Positions 46,405-55,425 of a DNA stretch of 64,000 nt are shown in pieces. Made by a program: the position numbers and the translations under genes. The first letter of the stretch is position 1. Each line of letters begins with the position of its first letter. Under the pieces are notes generated by a model. It worked only from the letters and a program-made list of their open reading frames with translations, made no database searches and was not told the origin of the DNA. This DNA comes from Deltaproteobacteria bacterium (lineage in GTDB: Bacteria > Lernaellota > Lernaellaia > JACKCT01): contig JADLEX010000110.1 in assembly GCA_020845895.1 (NCBI GenBank), forward strand, positions 19,583-83,582, in the 5' to 3' direction.

Positions 46405-46648
46405 TCGAATCGACTCCTTCACGGGCGCATCCCGTTGGCCAAGGCCCGGGTCGCGCCACGTCGAATCCATATCACGAGGCCGGCGCTTCCGCCGCCCAGC
46501 GAGGGAAAAGTCGTTTTATTTCGGGACGTTGCATCGTTCGACGACCCACCCTCGGCGGGCCATTACCTAACATGAAGACGCGTTCGCGTCCATCGGATTC
46601 TGCGTCGTTTTTGACCGCGGTGAACGAATTCGAAAATCGGGGAATCGA

Positions 46649-47125
46649 TCAGATCGCGATTTCGCCATATCGCCGGTTCAGGCGTCGATGACGATGCCGA
46701 AACACGACGCCGACGATTCGCGCGACGAGCGGCGCGGCCCACCCGATTCGGGGCTCGAAGGTCAGGCGATCGGTCACGACGCAGCCATTCGGGAGACCCC
46801 TGACCGTCCGCTCGTGGCGCCAGCGCCGCTGGAGCCAGCTCACCGATTCCTCGACGAACCCTTCACCTGGGCGAATCTCGACGAGACGCAGGTGATGCCG
46901 ATCGATAGGAATGAATCCGAACGCCAAAATCCAGCTCCAGAAAAGAAACTCGCCCGCCGGAGCATCGGCGATCGACCGCGTTTTCGCTTCGGAGGGGTAC
47001 GTCATTTTAACGAGCGGCATGAGTTCCGCGTTGACGCCGGGCATGACCGTTATCAAAGCCCAGACGTCCGCGCGCGATGCGCGTAGGCGCGATTCGAATT
47101 CGAGATGAGCCACCAGTTCCCTCAC
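46649..47125 (-). CDS. SRPBCC-fold (START/polyketide-cyclase-like) protein
   Basis: A 158-residue protein. The opening AHLEFESRLRASRADVWALITVMPGV fits the first strand and helices of the SRPBCC ligand-binding fold, where the pattern E-h-x-h-x-A-s-x-x-x-V-W-x-h-I is common, and the sequence closes with a long amphipathic C-terminal helix (VARIVGVVFRHRHRRLNRRYGE). Members bind lipids or small hydrophobic molecules in a deep pocket. No catalytic residues can be named. It is read away from the porin gene at 47.3 kb and toward sucA's upstream region. Function unknown. Confidence 0.7.
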   Translation of the reverse strand: MRELVAHLEFESRLRASRADVWALITVMPGVNAELMPLVKMTYPSEAKTRSIADAPAGEFLFWSWILAFGFIPIDRHHLRLVEIRPGEGFVEESVSWLQRRWRHERTVRGLPNGCVVTDRLTFEPRIGWAAPLVARIVGVVFRHRHRRLNRRYGEIAI

Positions 47126-47194
47126 CGGTCGCCGAACACCGTCGTCGCAACGCTAGCCCTTTTCCGCCAAGAAAATTACCACTTCGCCGGGCTC

Positions 47195-47223
47195 TTGATC
47201 TCGAACTTTCATTTGGCTATAAA
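47195..47223 (+). promoter_or_regulatory. Sigma-70 promoter of porin-imelysin cluster
   Basis: TTGATC (47195-47200), a 17-base spacer and TATAAA (47218-47223). The start point would be near 47230, about 100 bases before the porin ATG. No Fur-box palindrome is obvious here. Confidence 0.6.
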
Positions 47224-47332
47224 GAGGACTGATTTCGTCCTGTATCGGCGCCGCCGGTTTTCAGCGGCAAGCCGAATCCATCCGAGGCCGGACGTCTTTG
47301 AACGCGGAGCCCCTGCGCGACAATCTGTCGCC

Positions 47333-48685
47333 ATGGGGTCAAGCGTGCGTTCGAACATCGCCTCCGGGTCTCGCCTTCGTCGCTCCTTCGATTCGCGGAT
47401 TCCGATTCGGCGAATCCTTGCGACGCTCTGCCTCACCCTCCTGTTTCCATCCGGTGAAGCGTTTGCGCACGAATCCGCATGGAACGTCGAGATCGAGGGC
47501 TACGGCGAGATGGGTTTCGCCTGGCTCGACTACGGCCCCAACCAGAACCGCGACGGAGGATCGCAAGAAGACTCCCGCGTCGTCTTCGACCTGACGCGTT
47601 TCGTGCTCGAGGTCGAGGGCGAGATTCCCGAAGCCGGTCTCTCGTTCGAAACCGAGGTCGAGTTCGAACACGGCGGCACGGGCGCAGCCCTGGAGTTGGA
47701 GTACGAGGAATTCGGCGAGTTCGAACAGGAGGTCGAAAAAGGCGGCGAGGTCATCGTCGAGGAGATGTACCTGCGCAAAACGCTCGGCGACCGATTCGCG
47801 ATCAAGGGCGGGCGCTTCTACGTCGCGATGGGGCTGCTCTCCGACGAGCACCGGCCGACGCGGTTTTTGTCGCCGACACGGCCCGAGTCGGAAACCACCG
47901 TCATCCCCGGCGTTTGGGACGAAATGGGGCTCGAGGGCGAATACCGGCACCGCTGGCTGCGCGTGCGCGCGCAGGTGGTGAACGGCCTCGATTCCACCGG
48001 CTTCAGTTCGCAATACTGGGTTGCCTCGGGACAACAAGGGCGATTCGAGGAGATCCGCGCCACGGACCTTGCCGTCGTCGGCCGCGTCGATGTGCGCCCC
48101 GTTTCCGATGTACTGATCGGCGTGTCCGGCTATCGCGGCGGCACGTCGCGCAACCGGCCGAAGCCCGATCTCGTCCGCCAGTGCGAGAATGAATCCGAGG
48201 ACGAAGTCGCGCCCTGCGGTTACGTCGAAGCGCCGGTGACGATTTTCGACGTGCACGCGCGTGTCGATCTCGATCCCGTGCTCGCGCAGGGCGTTTTGCT
48301 CTGGGGGAGGCTCGACAACGCCGACGACATCTCTGAACGCAACGCCCGCCTGTCCAACCTGCTCGGCGTTCTGCGCACGCCCGTCGCCGAGGAGGCCTTC
48401 GCTGCGTGGGCCGAGGTGGGCGTCAACGTCCTGCATTGGTCCCGGTTCGGCGCGTTGAACGCGCTTTCGCCGTTCGTGCGTTATGAGAAGTACGACACGA
48501 TGTATGCGACGCGCACCGACCTGTTCGACAACCCGCGATTCGAAAAGCAGGTCATCTCCGCGGGCGTGTCCTACCGCTATGAGGACGCCGTTGTCGTGAA
48601 GAGCGACTTTCGACGTCGCACCTTCGGTTCCGACGACTTCCGACCGGAAACCGGCGTGAATCTCTCCGCCGGATTCGAATTCTGA
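47333..48685 (+). CDS. Outer-membrane porin of imelysin cluster
   Basis: A 450-residue barrel precursor. The ATG at 47333 leads into an Arg-rich start and a hydrophobic signal (ILATLCLTLLFPSGEAFA, cleavage near residue 45). The mature part shows alternating strands and ends LSAGFEF with terminal Phe, an outer-membrane signature. A strongly acidic stretch (residues about 105-140: ELEYEEFGEFEQEVEKGGE) may form a surface or pore loop attractive to cations. RFAIKGGRFYVAMGLLSDEH resembles the strand-turn typical of phosphate-porin-like barrels. It is followed after 25 bases by the imelysin gene, so metal or heme uptake is the likely theme. Confidence 0.8.
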   Translation: MGSSVRSNIASGSRLRRSFDSRIPIRRILATLCLTLLFPSGEAFAHESAWNVEIEGYGEMGFAWLDYGPNQNRDGGSQEDSRVVFDLTRFVLEVEGEIPEAGLSFETEVEFEHGGTGAALELEYEEFGEFEQEVEKGGEVIVEEMYLRKTLGDRFAIKGGRFYVAMGLLSDEHRPTRFLSPTRPESETTVIPGVWDEMGLEGEYRHRWLRVRAQVVNGLDSTGFSSQYWVASGQQGRFEEIRATDLAVVGRVDVRPVSDVLIGVSGYRGGTSRNRPKPDLVRQCENESEDEVAPCGYVEAPVTIFDVHARVDLDPVLAQGVLLWGRLDNADDISERNARLSNLLGVLRTPVAEEAFAAWAEVGVNVLHWSRFGALNALSPFVRYEKYDTMYATRTDLFDNPRFEKQVISAGVSYRYEDAVVVKSDFRRRTFGSDDFRPETGVNLSAGFEF

Positions 48686-48710
48686 CCCCATCATGTCAAA
48701 GGAGGACTCC

Positions 48711-49805
48711 ATGTCGTGCACGCAATTCCGTTTCGCTCCCACGCTGATCGCCGCGATGGCGGTATTGGCAATCGTCACAGGTTGCCCCCCTACCGATGAC
48801 GACGAGTCGGCGTCCACCGGCTTCGACGACGCGGTCGTGATCGAGGACTTCACCGATCAGGTTGTGATTCCGACCTACGCATGGCTCGCCGCCGCGGCAG
48901 GCGACCTGAACGACGCCGTAGCCGCGCTGACCGCGTCGCCCACCGAGACGACGCACGCCGCCGCGAAGGCCGCGTGGGTCGCCACCCGCATGCCGTGGGA
49001 ACAAAGCGAGGGATTTTTGTTCGGGCCCGTCGACACTTACGGCATCGATCCCGCGCTCGACACCTGGCCGGTGAACAAGACGGATCTCGACGCCGTACTC
49101 TCGGGTCCCGACGACCTCACCATGGAATACGTCTCGAACCTCGACCCGTCGCTCAAGGGTTTCCACAGCATCGAGTATTTGCTCTTCGGCGAGGACAGCG
49201 AGAAAGCGGTCGAAGGTTTCACCGCGCGAGAATTCGAGTATCTGGTCGCCCTCACCGGAGAGCTGGCGGCCAACGCGGATACGCTGGCGTCATCTTGGAC
49301 CGACGGCGTCGACGGCGGCGAACCCTACGGCGATATCTTCCGCGGCGCGGGGACCAACAGCGCTTATCCGTCGCTGGGGTCCGCGGCCCAGGAGATCGTG
49401 GAAGGCATGATCGGCATCTGCGACGAGGTCGCCAACGGCAAGATCGCGGACCCCTTCGACAATCAGGACCCGAATCTCGTCGAGAGCCAGTTCAGCTTCA
49501 ACTCGCTCGCCGACTTCTCCGACAACATGCGAAGCGTGCGCAACGCGTTCAACGGCTCCGTCCCCGACGCCGAGACCGCCGGAACCGGGCTCGGGTCCTG
49601 GGTCGAGTCGCGCGACGCGGACCTGGCCGCCCAAATCAACGACCTGATCGACCAATCGATCGCGGCGCTCGGCGAGATCTCCCATCCGTTCCGCGACGCG
49701 ATTCTCGACCCGGCGGCCGAAGACACGATTATCGCGGCCCAGGCCGTCATCAACGAACTGCGCGTCGTGCTCGAAGACGATCTGATCGCGCTCGTGCTCG
49801 AATAG
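48711..49805 (+). CDS. Imelysin-family (M75) lipoprotein
   Basis: A 364-residue lipoprotein. An ATG at 48693 is in frame, but GGAGG (48701-48705) lies after it and directly before the ATG at 48711, which is the start chosen. The signal ends AIVTGC (Cys25). The imelysin signature GxHxxE is present as GFHSIEYLLFG (150-160), and WEQSEGFLFGPV and NLVESQFSFNSLADF are other family blocks. Imelysin proteins (IrpA, EfeO relatives) act in iron or heme acquisition; peptidase activity has been doubted. It lies between a porin and a diheme oxidoreductase with short gaps, the usual company of this family. Confidence 0.92.
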   Translation: MSCTQFRFAPTLIAAMAVLAIVTGCPPTDDDESASTGFDDAVVIEDFTDQVVIPTYAWLAAAAGDLNDAVAALTASPTETTHAAAKAAWVATRMPWEQSEGFLFGPVDTYGIDPALDTWPVNKTDLDAVLSGPDDLTMEYVSNLDPSLKGFHSIEYLLFGEDSEKAVEGFTAREFEYLVALTGELAANADTLASSWTDGVDGGEPYGDIFRGAGTNSAYPSLGSAAQEIVEGMIGICDEVANGKIADPFDNQDPNLVESQFSFNSLADFSDNMRSVRNAFNGSVPDAETAGTGLGSWVESRDADLAAQINDLIDQSIAALGEISHPFRDAILDPAAEDTIIAAQAVINELRVVLEDDLIALVLE

Positions 49806-49814
49806 GAGGTCGCC

Positions 49815-51182
49815 GTGAAGTTTGTGCATTTCTTTCTGGTCATTTCCCTCGCGTGCTGGGGCCTACAGTCCGCGTCCTGCGAGCCCGACGAATTGTCCGA
49901 CGACGAGAGCCCACGCGAGCAGCCGCTCGCGGGCGGCGACACCACGGTCTTCGACCGCACTTCGAACGCCTATCTCAAACCCGCGCCGAATCTGACCGAT
50001 GACAACCTCGACTTGCACATGGAAGGTGACCTCGCCTTCGACGCCGTTTTCGTGACGTCGCCGGCAATCGTGAATCCCGGCCTCGGTCCGGTCTTCAACA
50101 ACACCGCATGCGTAAACTGCCACGTGCGAAACGGACGCGGCCTGCCCGTCACCGGCACCGGGGGCGTTGGTTCACCGGCCCTTGTCCGCGTCAGTTTGCC
50201 CCCGGGGTCCGGCACGCCGGACGTTCCCGGCGGCGCGGTGCCCGTGCCCGGCATGGGGACTCAGATCCAGGACCACGCCATCTACGGATACGATCCCGAG
50301 GCGACGGTCACGATCGCGTGGACGTACTACGACGCGGCCTATCCCGACGGGACTCCCTACACCCTGCGCGCACCGACGCTCACGATCGAAACGCCCGACG
50401 GTGCGGGTCTCCCGCCGGGTGCGCAGACTTCGTTGCGTATCCCGCCGCCCGTCTTTGGCCTCGGTCTGCTGGAGGCGATCGACGAAGAGACCCTGATCGC
50501 TCTCTCGGACGAAAACGACGAAAACGGTGATGGGATCTCCGGCCGCGTCAATTACGTTTGGGATGCGGCGCTCGCCGAGCACGTGGTTGGCCGATTCGGT
50601 CTCAAGGCCAATCAGCCGCACCTGTTGCAGCAGGCCGCCGCCGCCTACGTCAACGACATCGGCGTCACGAACGCCCTGTTCCCGGAATCCGACGGGAGCA
50701 CGGACATCGAGGAGCCCGTGCTGGAAGCCGCGGCGTTCTACACGCAGACGCTCGGGGTTCCCGCGCGCGCGGCCTGGGACGATCCGGCCGTGATCCACGG
50801 CGAGCGGCTCGCCGAGTCGATCGGCTGCATGTCGTGTCATGCACCCACGGTGAAGACGGGCGAACACGCGCTGGCGGAACTCTCGAATCAGACAATCCAC
50901 CCCTACACCGACCTGATGCTGCACGACCTGGGACCCGGCCTCGCGGACAACCGCGAGGATTTCGCCGCGTCGGGCGGCGAATGGCGGACCGCGCCGCTTT
51001 GGGGATTGGGTCTTGTGCAGACCGTGCTGCCGGAAACCGGTTTCCTGCACGACGGTCGCGCGCGCACCATCGAAGAGGCGATCTTGTGGCACGGCGGCGA
51101 GGCCGAAAACGCCAAGGCGCGATTCCGGGACCTCGACGCGGAGGAACGGGCGGCGGTGTTGCTGTTCCTCGGAAGCCTATGA
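49815..51182 (+). CDS. Diheme oxidoreductase lipoprotein (thiol-oxidoreductase/DHOR family)
   Basis: A 455-residue c-type diheme protein. The GTG start at 49815 has TAGGAGGT just upstream. The lipoprotein signal ends LQSASC (Cys22). Heme sites are CVNCH (99-103) in FNNTACVNCHVRNGRG and CMSCH (338-342); the C-terminal half ends with FLHDGRARTIEEAILWHGG, a block shared with di-heme peroxidase-like proteins. An Asp/Asn-rich loop (DENDENGDGISG) looks like a calcium site. Such proteins accompany imelysins in iron-linked clusters and may reduce or oxidise metal outside the cytoplasm. Last gene of the cluster, nine bases after the imelysin stop. Confidence 0.9.
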   Translation: MKFVHFFLVISLACWGLQSASCEPDELSDDESPREQPLAGGDTTVFDRTSNAYLKPAPNLTDDNLDLHMEGDLAFDAVFVTSPAIVNPGLGPVFNNTACVNCHVRNGRGLPVTGTGGVGSPALVRVSLPPGSGTPDVPGGAVPVPGMGTQIQDHAIYGYDPEATVTIAWTYYDAAYPDGTPYTLRAPTLTIETPDGAGLPPGAQTSLRIPPPVFGLGLLEAIDEETLIALSDENDENGDGISGRVNYVWDAALAEHVVGRFGLKANQPHLLQQAAAAYVNDIGVTNALFPESDGSTDIEEPVLEAAAFYTQTLGVPARAAWDDPAVIHGERLAESIGCMSCHAPTVKTGEHALAELSNQTIHPYTDLMLHDLGPGLADNREDFAASGGEWRTAPLWGLGLVQTVLPETGFLHDGRARTIEEAILWHGGEAENAKARFRDLDAEERAAVLLFLGSL

Positions 51183-51209
51183 GGAAGAACGTGGGGGAAA
51201 AACGCGGAC

Positions 51210-51238
51210 TTGCATTGGCCGTTCGACTGTGTTAAACG
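51210..51238 (+). promoter_or_regulatory. Candidate promoter of rpmB
   Basis: TTGCAT (51210-51215), a 17-base spacer and TAAACG (51233-51238), with a short leader before the rpmB ATG; GAGGAG lies about eight bases upstream of it. Confidence 0.45.
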
Positions 51239-51270
51239 CCGACCGCCGTTGAGAACCGAGGAGTATCGTC

Positions 51271-51468
51271 ATGGCCCGGACATGTGAAGTTTGTGGAAAG
51301 CGCCGGCAGGTGGGAATGAACGTGAGTCACGCCCACAACCGGACAAAGAAAGTCTGGAACCCGAATCTCCAGCGGGTTCGCGTGGTCGCCGAAAACGGCT
51401 CGCGCAAACGCATGGTTCTTTGCACGCAGTGCATCACGCGGGGCAATGTGCGTAAGCCGGCCGCCTGA
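51271..51468 (+). CDS. rpmB: Ribosomal protein bL28
   Basis: A 65-residue protein of the large ribosomal subunit. It begins [23 protein letters not shown], the standard bL28 start, and ends with [13 protein letters not shown]. The two Cys pairs (CEVC and CTQC) mark the zinc-binding form of bL28; many bacteria carry the Cys-free form under zinc limitation. Single-gene unit with its own promoter-like boxes and a terminator. It converges on the rsh gene. Confidence 0.97.
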   Translation: MARTCEVCGKRRQVGMNVSHAHNRTKKVWNPNLQRVRVVAENGSRKRMVLCTQCITRGNVRKPAA

Positions 51469-51490
51469 GCGGTCTCAAATCGACCCCACC

Positions 51491-51515
51491 AGCGGGCGCC
51501 TTCGGGTTGCCCGCT
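51491..51515 (+). terminator. Terminator of rpmB
   Basis: AGCGGGC and GCCCGCT form a seven-base-pair stem with an 11-base loop, followed by TTCTTTTT on the plus strand: a standard intrinsic terminator 22 bases after the stop. Confidence 0.88.
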
Positions 51516-51539
51516 TTCTTTTTCGGATTCGGTTCGTCG

Positions 51540-53681
51540 TCAGCCGCGAACGCGGGTCACCTGTGTCACGCCCCGAATCTTCATGATTTCGCGGGTCAGC
51601 GTATCGAGTTCCTCGAGTTTCTTGACGAGGACCTCGAAGTGAATGACCGCGTGCCCGTTCGACCCTCGCGACGATCGAACCTCGCTGATGTTGACGCCGT
51701 GTCCGCCGATGACCTTGCTCACGTTGGACAGGATCATCGGCTCGTCGATGGAATCGACATCGAGATTCGCCGAGAAGGGCCCCACGTCCTTGCTCAAATC
51801 CCATTCGACGTCGACAAGTCGATCCGGATCGGCGCCTTCCAGTTCCAGGCAATCGATGGAGTGAATGCGGATGCCCCGGCCGCGCGTGACGTAGCCTTTC
51901 ACCTCTTCGCCCGGCAGCGGATGACAGCATTTGGCGAGGCTGAACAAGACGTCGTCGATCCCCTGAATCTTAATTCCGCCCTTCTTCTTCTGGAGCGGAC
52001 GCAGGATCTTCTCGATCGTACCTTCCTGCAGATCCGCAGCCTCCGAGTCCTCCACGAACTGCTTCACGAAGGTTACGGCCGAGAGTTTGCCGAAGCCCAG
52101 ATTCGCGAGCATTTTGTTGACGTCGCTGTAGCCGAGGCGCGTGGCGGCCTCGACGAGCTTGCCCGACTTCTCGACCCTCGACAGGCTGATCTTGTGTTTG
52201 CGCAGTTCCTTTTCGGCGAGCGTCTTGCCGAGCTCGACCGAACGCTCCATTTCTTCCTTGCGCAGCCAGTCGCGGATCTTCGCGCGCGCCGTGTTGGTCT
52301 TGACGACCTTGAGCCAGTCGCGGCTCGGGCCGTGGTCCTTGCGGGTGACGATTTCGACGCGGTCGCCGCTGACGAGACGATGGGCGAGCGGGACGATCTT
52401 GCCGTTGATGCGCGCGCCGACGCACGTATGCCCGATCTGGGTGTGAATGCGGTACGCGAAGTCGATGGGCGTCGCCCCGGCGGGTAGGCTCATGACGTCG
52501 CCGCGCGGGGTGAAAACGTAGATCTCCTCCGTGAAGAGATCCGTCTTCACCATGTTCAGGTACTCGCGCGGCGTTTCGTCCTGATACGATTCGACGAGTT
52601 TGCGCAGCCAGTTGAACTTCTGCGCGTCGTCCATCTGGGCGGGAAGGCCCTCCTTGTACTGCCAGTGCGCCGCGACGCCTTCTTCCGCGATGCGGTTCAT
52701 GTCGGACGTGCGGATCTGCACTTCCATCCGCTGCCCCTGCGGGCCGATCACGGTGGTGTGCAGGCTCTGGTACATGTTGTTCTTGGGCAGCGCGATGTAG
52801 TCCTTGAACCGCCCCGGCACGGGCTTCCAGCGCGCGTGGATGTAGCCCAGCGTCTCGTAACACTCGGCGACGGTCTCCACGATGATGCGAAACGCGATGA
52901 GGTCGTACACCTGATCGAACTCGATCGCCTGCGCGACCATCTTGCGGAAGATCGAGTGGACGTTTTTCTGGCGGCCCTTCACGTCGGCTTCGATGCCGTG
53001 CTCAGCGACGAGGGCGCGCAGCACCTCGATCACCTCCCGCACGAACTTGTCGCGTTCCTTCCGGTCTTTCGAAAGCTGATAGACGATGTCGTAATACGCC
53101 TTCGGATTGATGAACCGGAACGCGAGGTCCTCGAGCTCGTTGCGCACCCACTGGATTCCGAGCCGATGCGCGAGCGGCGCGTAGATGTCGAGCGTTTCCT
53201 GCGAAATCCGCCGGCGCTTTTCGACCGGCATGTGCTCGAGCGTGCGCATGTTGTGCAGGCGGTCGGCGAGCTTGATGAGGATGACGCGGATGTCCTTGCT
53301 CGTCGCGATCAGTATCTTCTTGAAGTTCTCCGCCTGCTGATGTTCGCGGCTGGAGAACGTCATCTGGCCGATCTTGGTCACGCCGTCGACGAGCGCTCCG
53401 CATTCGGAACCGAAAATCCGCGCGAGCTGGTCGATCGTGATGTCCTTGTTGTCCTCGACCGTGTCGTGCATCAGCCCGGTCGCCACGGTCAGTTCGTCCA
53501 TCCGCATTTTCGCGAGGATGTGCGAAACCGCGAGCGGATGCGCAAGATAGGGCTCGCCGCTCATTCGAATCTGACCGGCGTGCGCCTTGGCCGAAAACAC
53601 GTACGCGCGCTTGATGAGGTCGAGGTTCGGACTGGCGATATTGTTCTGGACTTCTTCCAGAATGTCGTTCAGCCGGATCAT
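51540..53681 (-). CDS. rsh: RelA/SpoT-type (p)ppGpp synthetase/hydrolase
   Basis: A 713-residue bifunctional stringent-response enzyme. The hydrolase domain has its metal-binding HD in TGLMHDTVED (68-77) and RVILIKLADRLHNMRT, so hydrolysis should be active. The synthetase domain has YDLIAFRIIV, GRFKDYIALPKNNMYQS and EVQIRTSDMNRIAEEG, also intact. TGS (EIYVFTPRGDVMSLP), a conserved Cys-containing helical part (LAKCCHPLPGEEV) and a C-terminal ACT domain (SNVSKVIGGHGVNISEV) follow. A single long Rsh is normal outside gamma- and betaproteobacteria. The start follows the gmk stop with no gap. rpoZ, often found between gmk and this gene, is absent. Confidence 0.97.
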   Translation of the reverse strand: MIRLNDILEEVQNNIASPNLDLIKRAYVFSAKAHAGQIRMSGEPYLAHPLAVSHILAKMRMDELTVATGLMHDTVEDNKDITIDQLARIFGSECGALVDGVTKIGQMTFSSREHQQAENFKKILIATSKDIRVILIKLADRLHNMRTLEHMPVEKRRRISQETLDIYAPLAHRLGIQWVRNELEDLAFRFINPKAYYDIVYQLSKDRKERDKFVREVIEVLRALVAEHGIEADVKGRQKNVHSIFRKMVAQAIEFDQVYDLIAFRIIVETVAECYETLGYIHARWKPVPGRFKDYIALPKNNMYQSLHTTVIGPQGQRMEVQIRTSDMNRIAEEGVAAHWQYKEGLPAQMDDAQKFNWLRKLVESYQDETPREYLNMVKTDLFTEEIYVFTPRGDVMSLPAGATPIDFAYRIHTQIGHTCVGARINGKIVPLAHRLVSGDRVEIVTRKDHGPSRDWLKVVKTNTARAKIRDWLRKEEMERSVELGKTLAEKELRKHKISLSRVEKSGKLVEAATRLGYSDVNKMLANLGFGKLSAVTFVKQFVEDSEAADLQEGTIEKILRPLQKKKGGIKIQGIDDVLFSLAKCCHPLPGEEVKGYVTRGRGIRIHSIDCLELEGADPDRLVDVEWDLSKDVGPFSANLDVDSIDEPMILSNVSKVIGGHGVNISEVRSSRGSNGHAVIHFEVLVKKLEELDTLTREIMKIRGVTQVTRVRG

Positions 53682-54293
53682 TTATCCGCGAAACTCGTCG
53701 GGCAGATGGGACCACATGGCTTCCCGTTCGCTCCGCTTGGCGAAAACGACCGACATCAGTCGCAGCAACGCGACGTCGAAATCGTCGTTGACGATAATGT
53801 AGTCGTATTCGGGAAGGTACGAACTCTCACGGCGCGCGTTCGTCATGCGCCGGTCGATCTCCTCGGTCGAATCTTGCCCGCGCTCGTGCAGGCGGGACTT
53901 CAGCTCCTCGTAGCTGGGCGCCAGGATGAACACCAGAACCGCTTCGGGGAACTTGCTCTTAATCTGGCGCGCGCCCTCGCCCTCGATGTCGAGCAACAGA
54001 TCCACCCGCTCGGTCTTCGCGCGTTCCAGTTCGGCGATGCTCGTCCCGTAATAGTGACCGTGAATCTGAGCCCACTCGACGAAATCACCCCGGTTGATCA
54101 TGGCGCGAAATGTCGTTTCGTCGACGAAGTGGTAATCCTCGGCCGACGCCTCGCCCGGACGCATGGGACGCGTCGTGTGGCTGACGGAATACCGAATGTC
54201 CTCGATCTGCGCCTCGAGTTCGCGCCCGATGCTGGTTTTTCCCGCCCCCGAAGGCGCGGTGATCACGAACAAATGCCCCGCTCCCTTGCGCAT
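53682..54293 (-). CDS. gmk: Guanylate kinase
   Basis: A 203-residue enzyme phosphorylating GMP to GDP. P-loop APSGAGKTS (about 12-20), GMP-binding VSHTTRPMRPGE and YHFVD, and the lid region RGQDSTEEIDRRMTNARRE are present, and DYIIVNDD is the conserved near-C-terminal block. Directly upstream of rsh, which uses GDP/GTP, and 21 bases downstream of yicC; this gene order is common in bacteria. Confidence 0.96.
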   Translation of the reverse strand: MRKGAGHLFVITAPSGAGKTSIGRELEAQIEDIRYSVSHTTRPMRPGEASAEDYHFVDETTFRAMINRGDFVEWAQIHGHYYGTSIAELERAKTERVDLLLDIEGEGARQIKSKFPEAVLVFILAPSYEELKSRLHERGQDSTEEIDRRMTNARRESSYLPEYDYIIVNDDFDVALLRLMSVVFAKRSEREAMWSHLPDEFRG

Positions 54294-54314
54294 CCGCGTC
54301 TCCCCCGACTGACG

Positions 54315-55202
54315 TCACTCGATATTCTGAATCTGCTCCCGCAGCTTCTCGGCCTCGGTCTTGGCACGAACGACCAGCGCCGAAATCTCCCGGCCCTGAA
54401 GCTTGTTCCCGAAGGTCGTGATTTCCCGGTGAATTTCCTGAACCAGGAAATCGAGCCGCTTCCCCACCGGCGACGATTCCGACAGCACGGCCCGAAATGC
54501 TTCCAGATGCCCGCGCAGACGCGTCACCTCTTCGGCCACATCGGCCTTCGCGAGCAGGACCGCCACCTCCTGATGAAGGCGAACCGGGTCGATTCCCGGC
54601 GTCTGCGTCAAAGCCTCGATCTTCTCGGTCAGGCGGCGTTCCAGATCCGCGCAAGCCGGACCGACCGCCGCGGTCATCTCTTCGGCAATCGCCGAGAGCG
54701 CCGATTCGATCTTCGCGAGTTCGCGGCGCAGCGCCTCTCCCTCGCCGCGTCGCATCGCAATCAGCCGTTCCACGGCGTCGGCCAGCGCCTTTTCGACCAC
54801 CGGCCAAGTTCGCTCGACGTCGGCCTCGGAATCCGAGACCCTCATCACGCCGTCGAGCCGCACGAGGTCCGTCACCCGAATTTCGTCTGCGATTCCCAGA
54901 CGTTGCTGAAGGGCGCGCAACCGCGTGAAGTAGGTCGCCGCGAGGTCTTCGTCCAGGTGGACCGCGTCCTCACCCGGATGCGTCTCCTCCACGGACAAAA
55001 ACAAATCGACCCGGCCGCGCGAGATGGACCTCGCGACCGCCTCCCGTACACGGGGTTCCACCGCCCAGAACGCGCGCGGCAGTCGAACGTTGACGTCGAG
55101 ATGCCGGTTGTTCACCGACTTGATCTCACAGACGACCCGAGCCCCGGCGTCCTTGGTCTCGCCGCGGCCGAAGCCGGTCATGCTGAAAAACGGCACGCAC
55201 AC
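54315..55202 (-). CDS. yicC: YicC-family endoribonuclease
   Basis: A 295-residue protein of the YicC/YloC family, now known as an endoribonuclease. It begins FFSMTGFGRGETKD and EIKSVNNRHLDVNVRLPR, the family's hallmark start, and ends ISALVVRAKTEAEKLREQIQNIE, the conserved C-terminal helix with the acidic metal-binding ETFGNK-like block (REITTFGNKLQGREI) before it. The GTG at 55202 is the assumed start. A TTTCCA/TATATT pair upstream is a possible promoter. First gene of a yicC-gmk-rsh unit. Confidence 0.92.
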   Translation of the reverse strand: MCVPFFSMTGFGRGETKDAGARVVCEIKSVNNRHLDVNVRLPRAFWAVEPRVREAVARSISRGRVDLFLSVEETHPGEDAVHLDEDLAATYFTRLRALQQRLGIADEIRVTDLVRLDGVMRVSDSEADVERTWPVVEKALADAVERLIAMRRGEGEALRRELAKIESALSAIAEEMTAAVGPACADLERRLTEKIEALTQTPGIDPVRLHQEVAVLLAKADVAEEVTRLRGHLEAFRAVLSESSPVGKRLDFLVQEIHREITTFGNKLQGREISALVVRAKTEAEKLREQIQNIE

Positions 55203-55425
55203 CCCTTGGCGATGATGTCCCTGATGTCGATAACGCGTCGCGGCAACGTCGACAATATAGTCGATTTTGCGTCGATGGAAAGTCGCGGGCGCGAATCGGC
55301 GCTCGTCTCAACCGAACCAGCGTGGGACTTCAGCACGAAAGGCGTCGATCCGCCGGTGAAACGGACGCCGTCGGAGAGGCTCAGCGGGCGTAGGAGTCTG
55401 CGTATGAACTCCGGTCGGCAGGCTA
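55203..55425. other. Intergenic region between der and yicC
   Basis: No convincing gene; a short minus-strand frame here has no recognisable content. TGGAAA...AATATA (55276-55281 and 55254-55259), read on the minus strand as TTTCCA-N16-TATATT, may be the yicC promoter. A remA-like gene, often beside yicC, was looked for and not seen. Confidence 0.4.
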
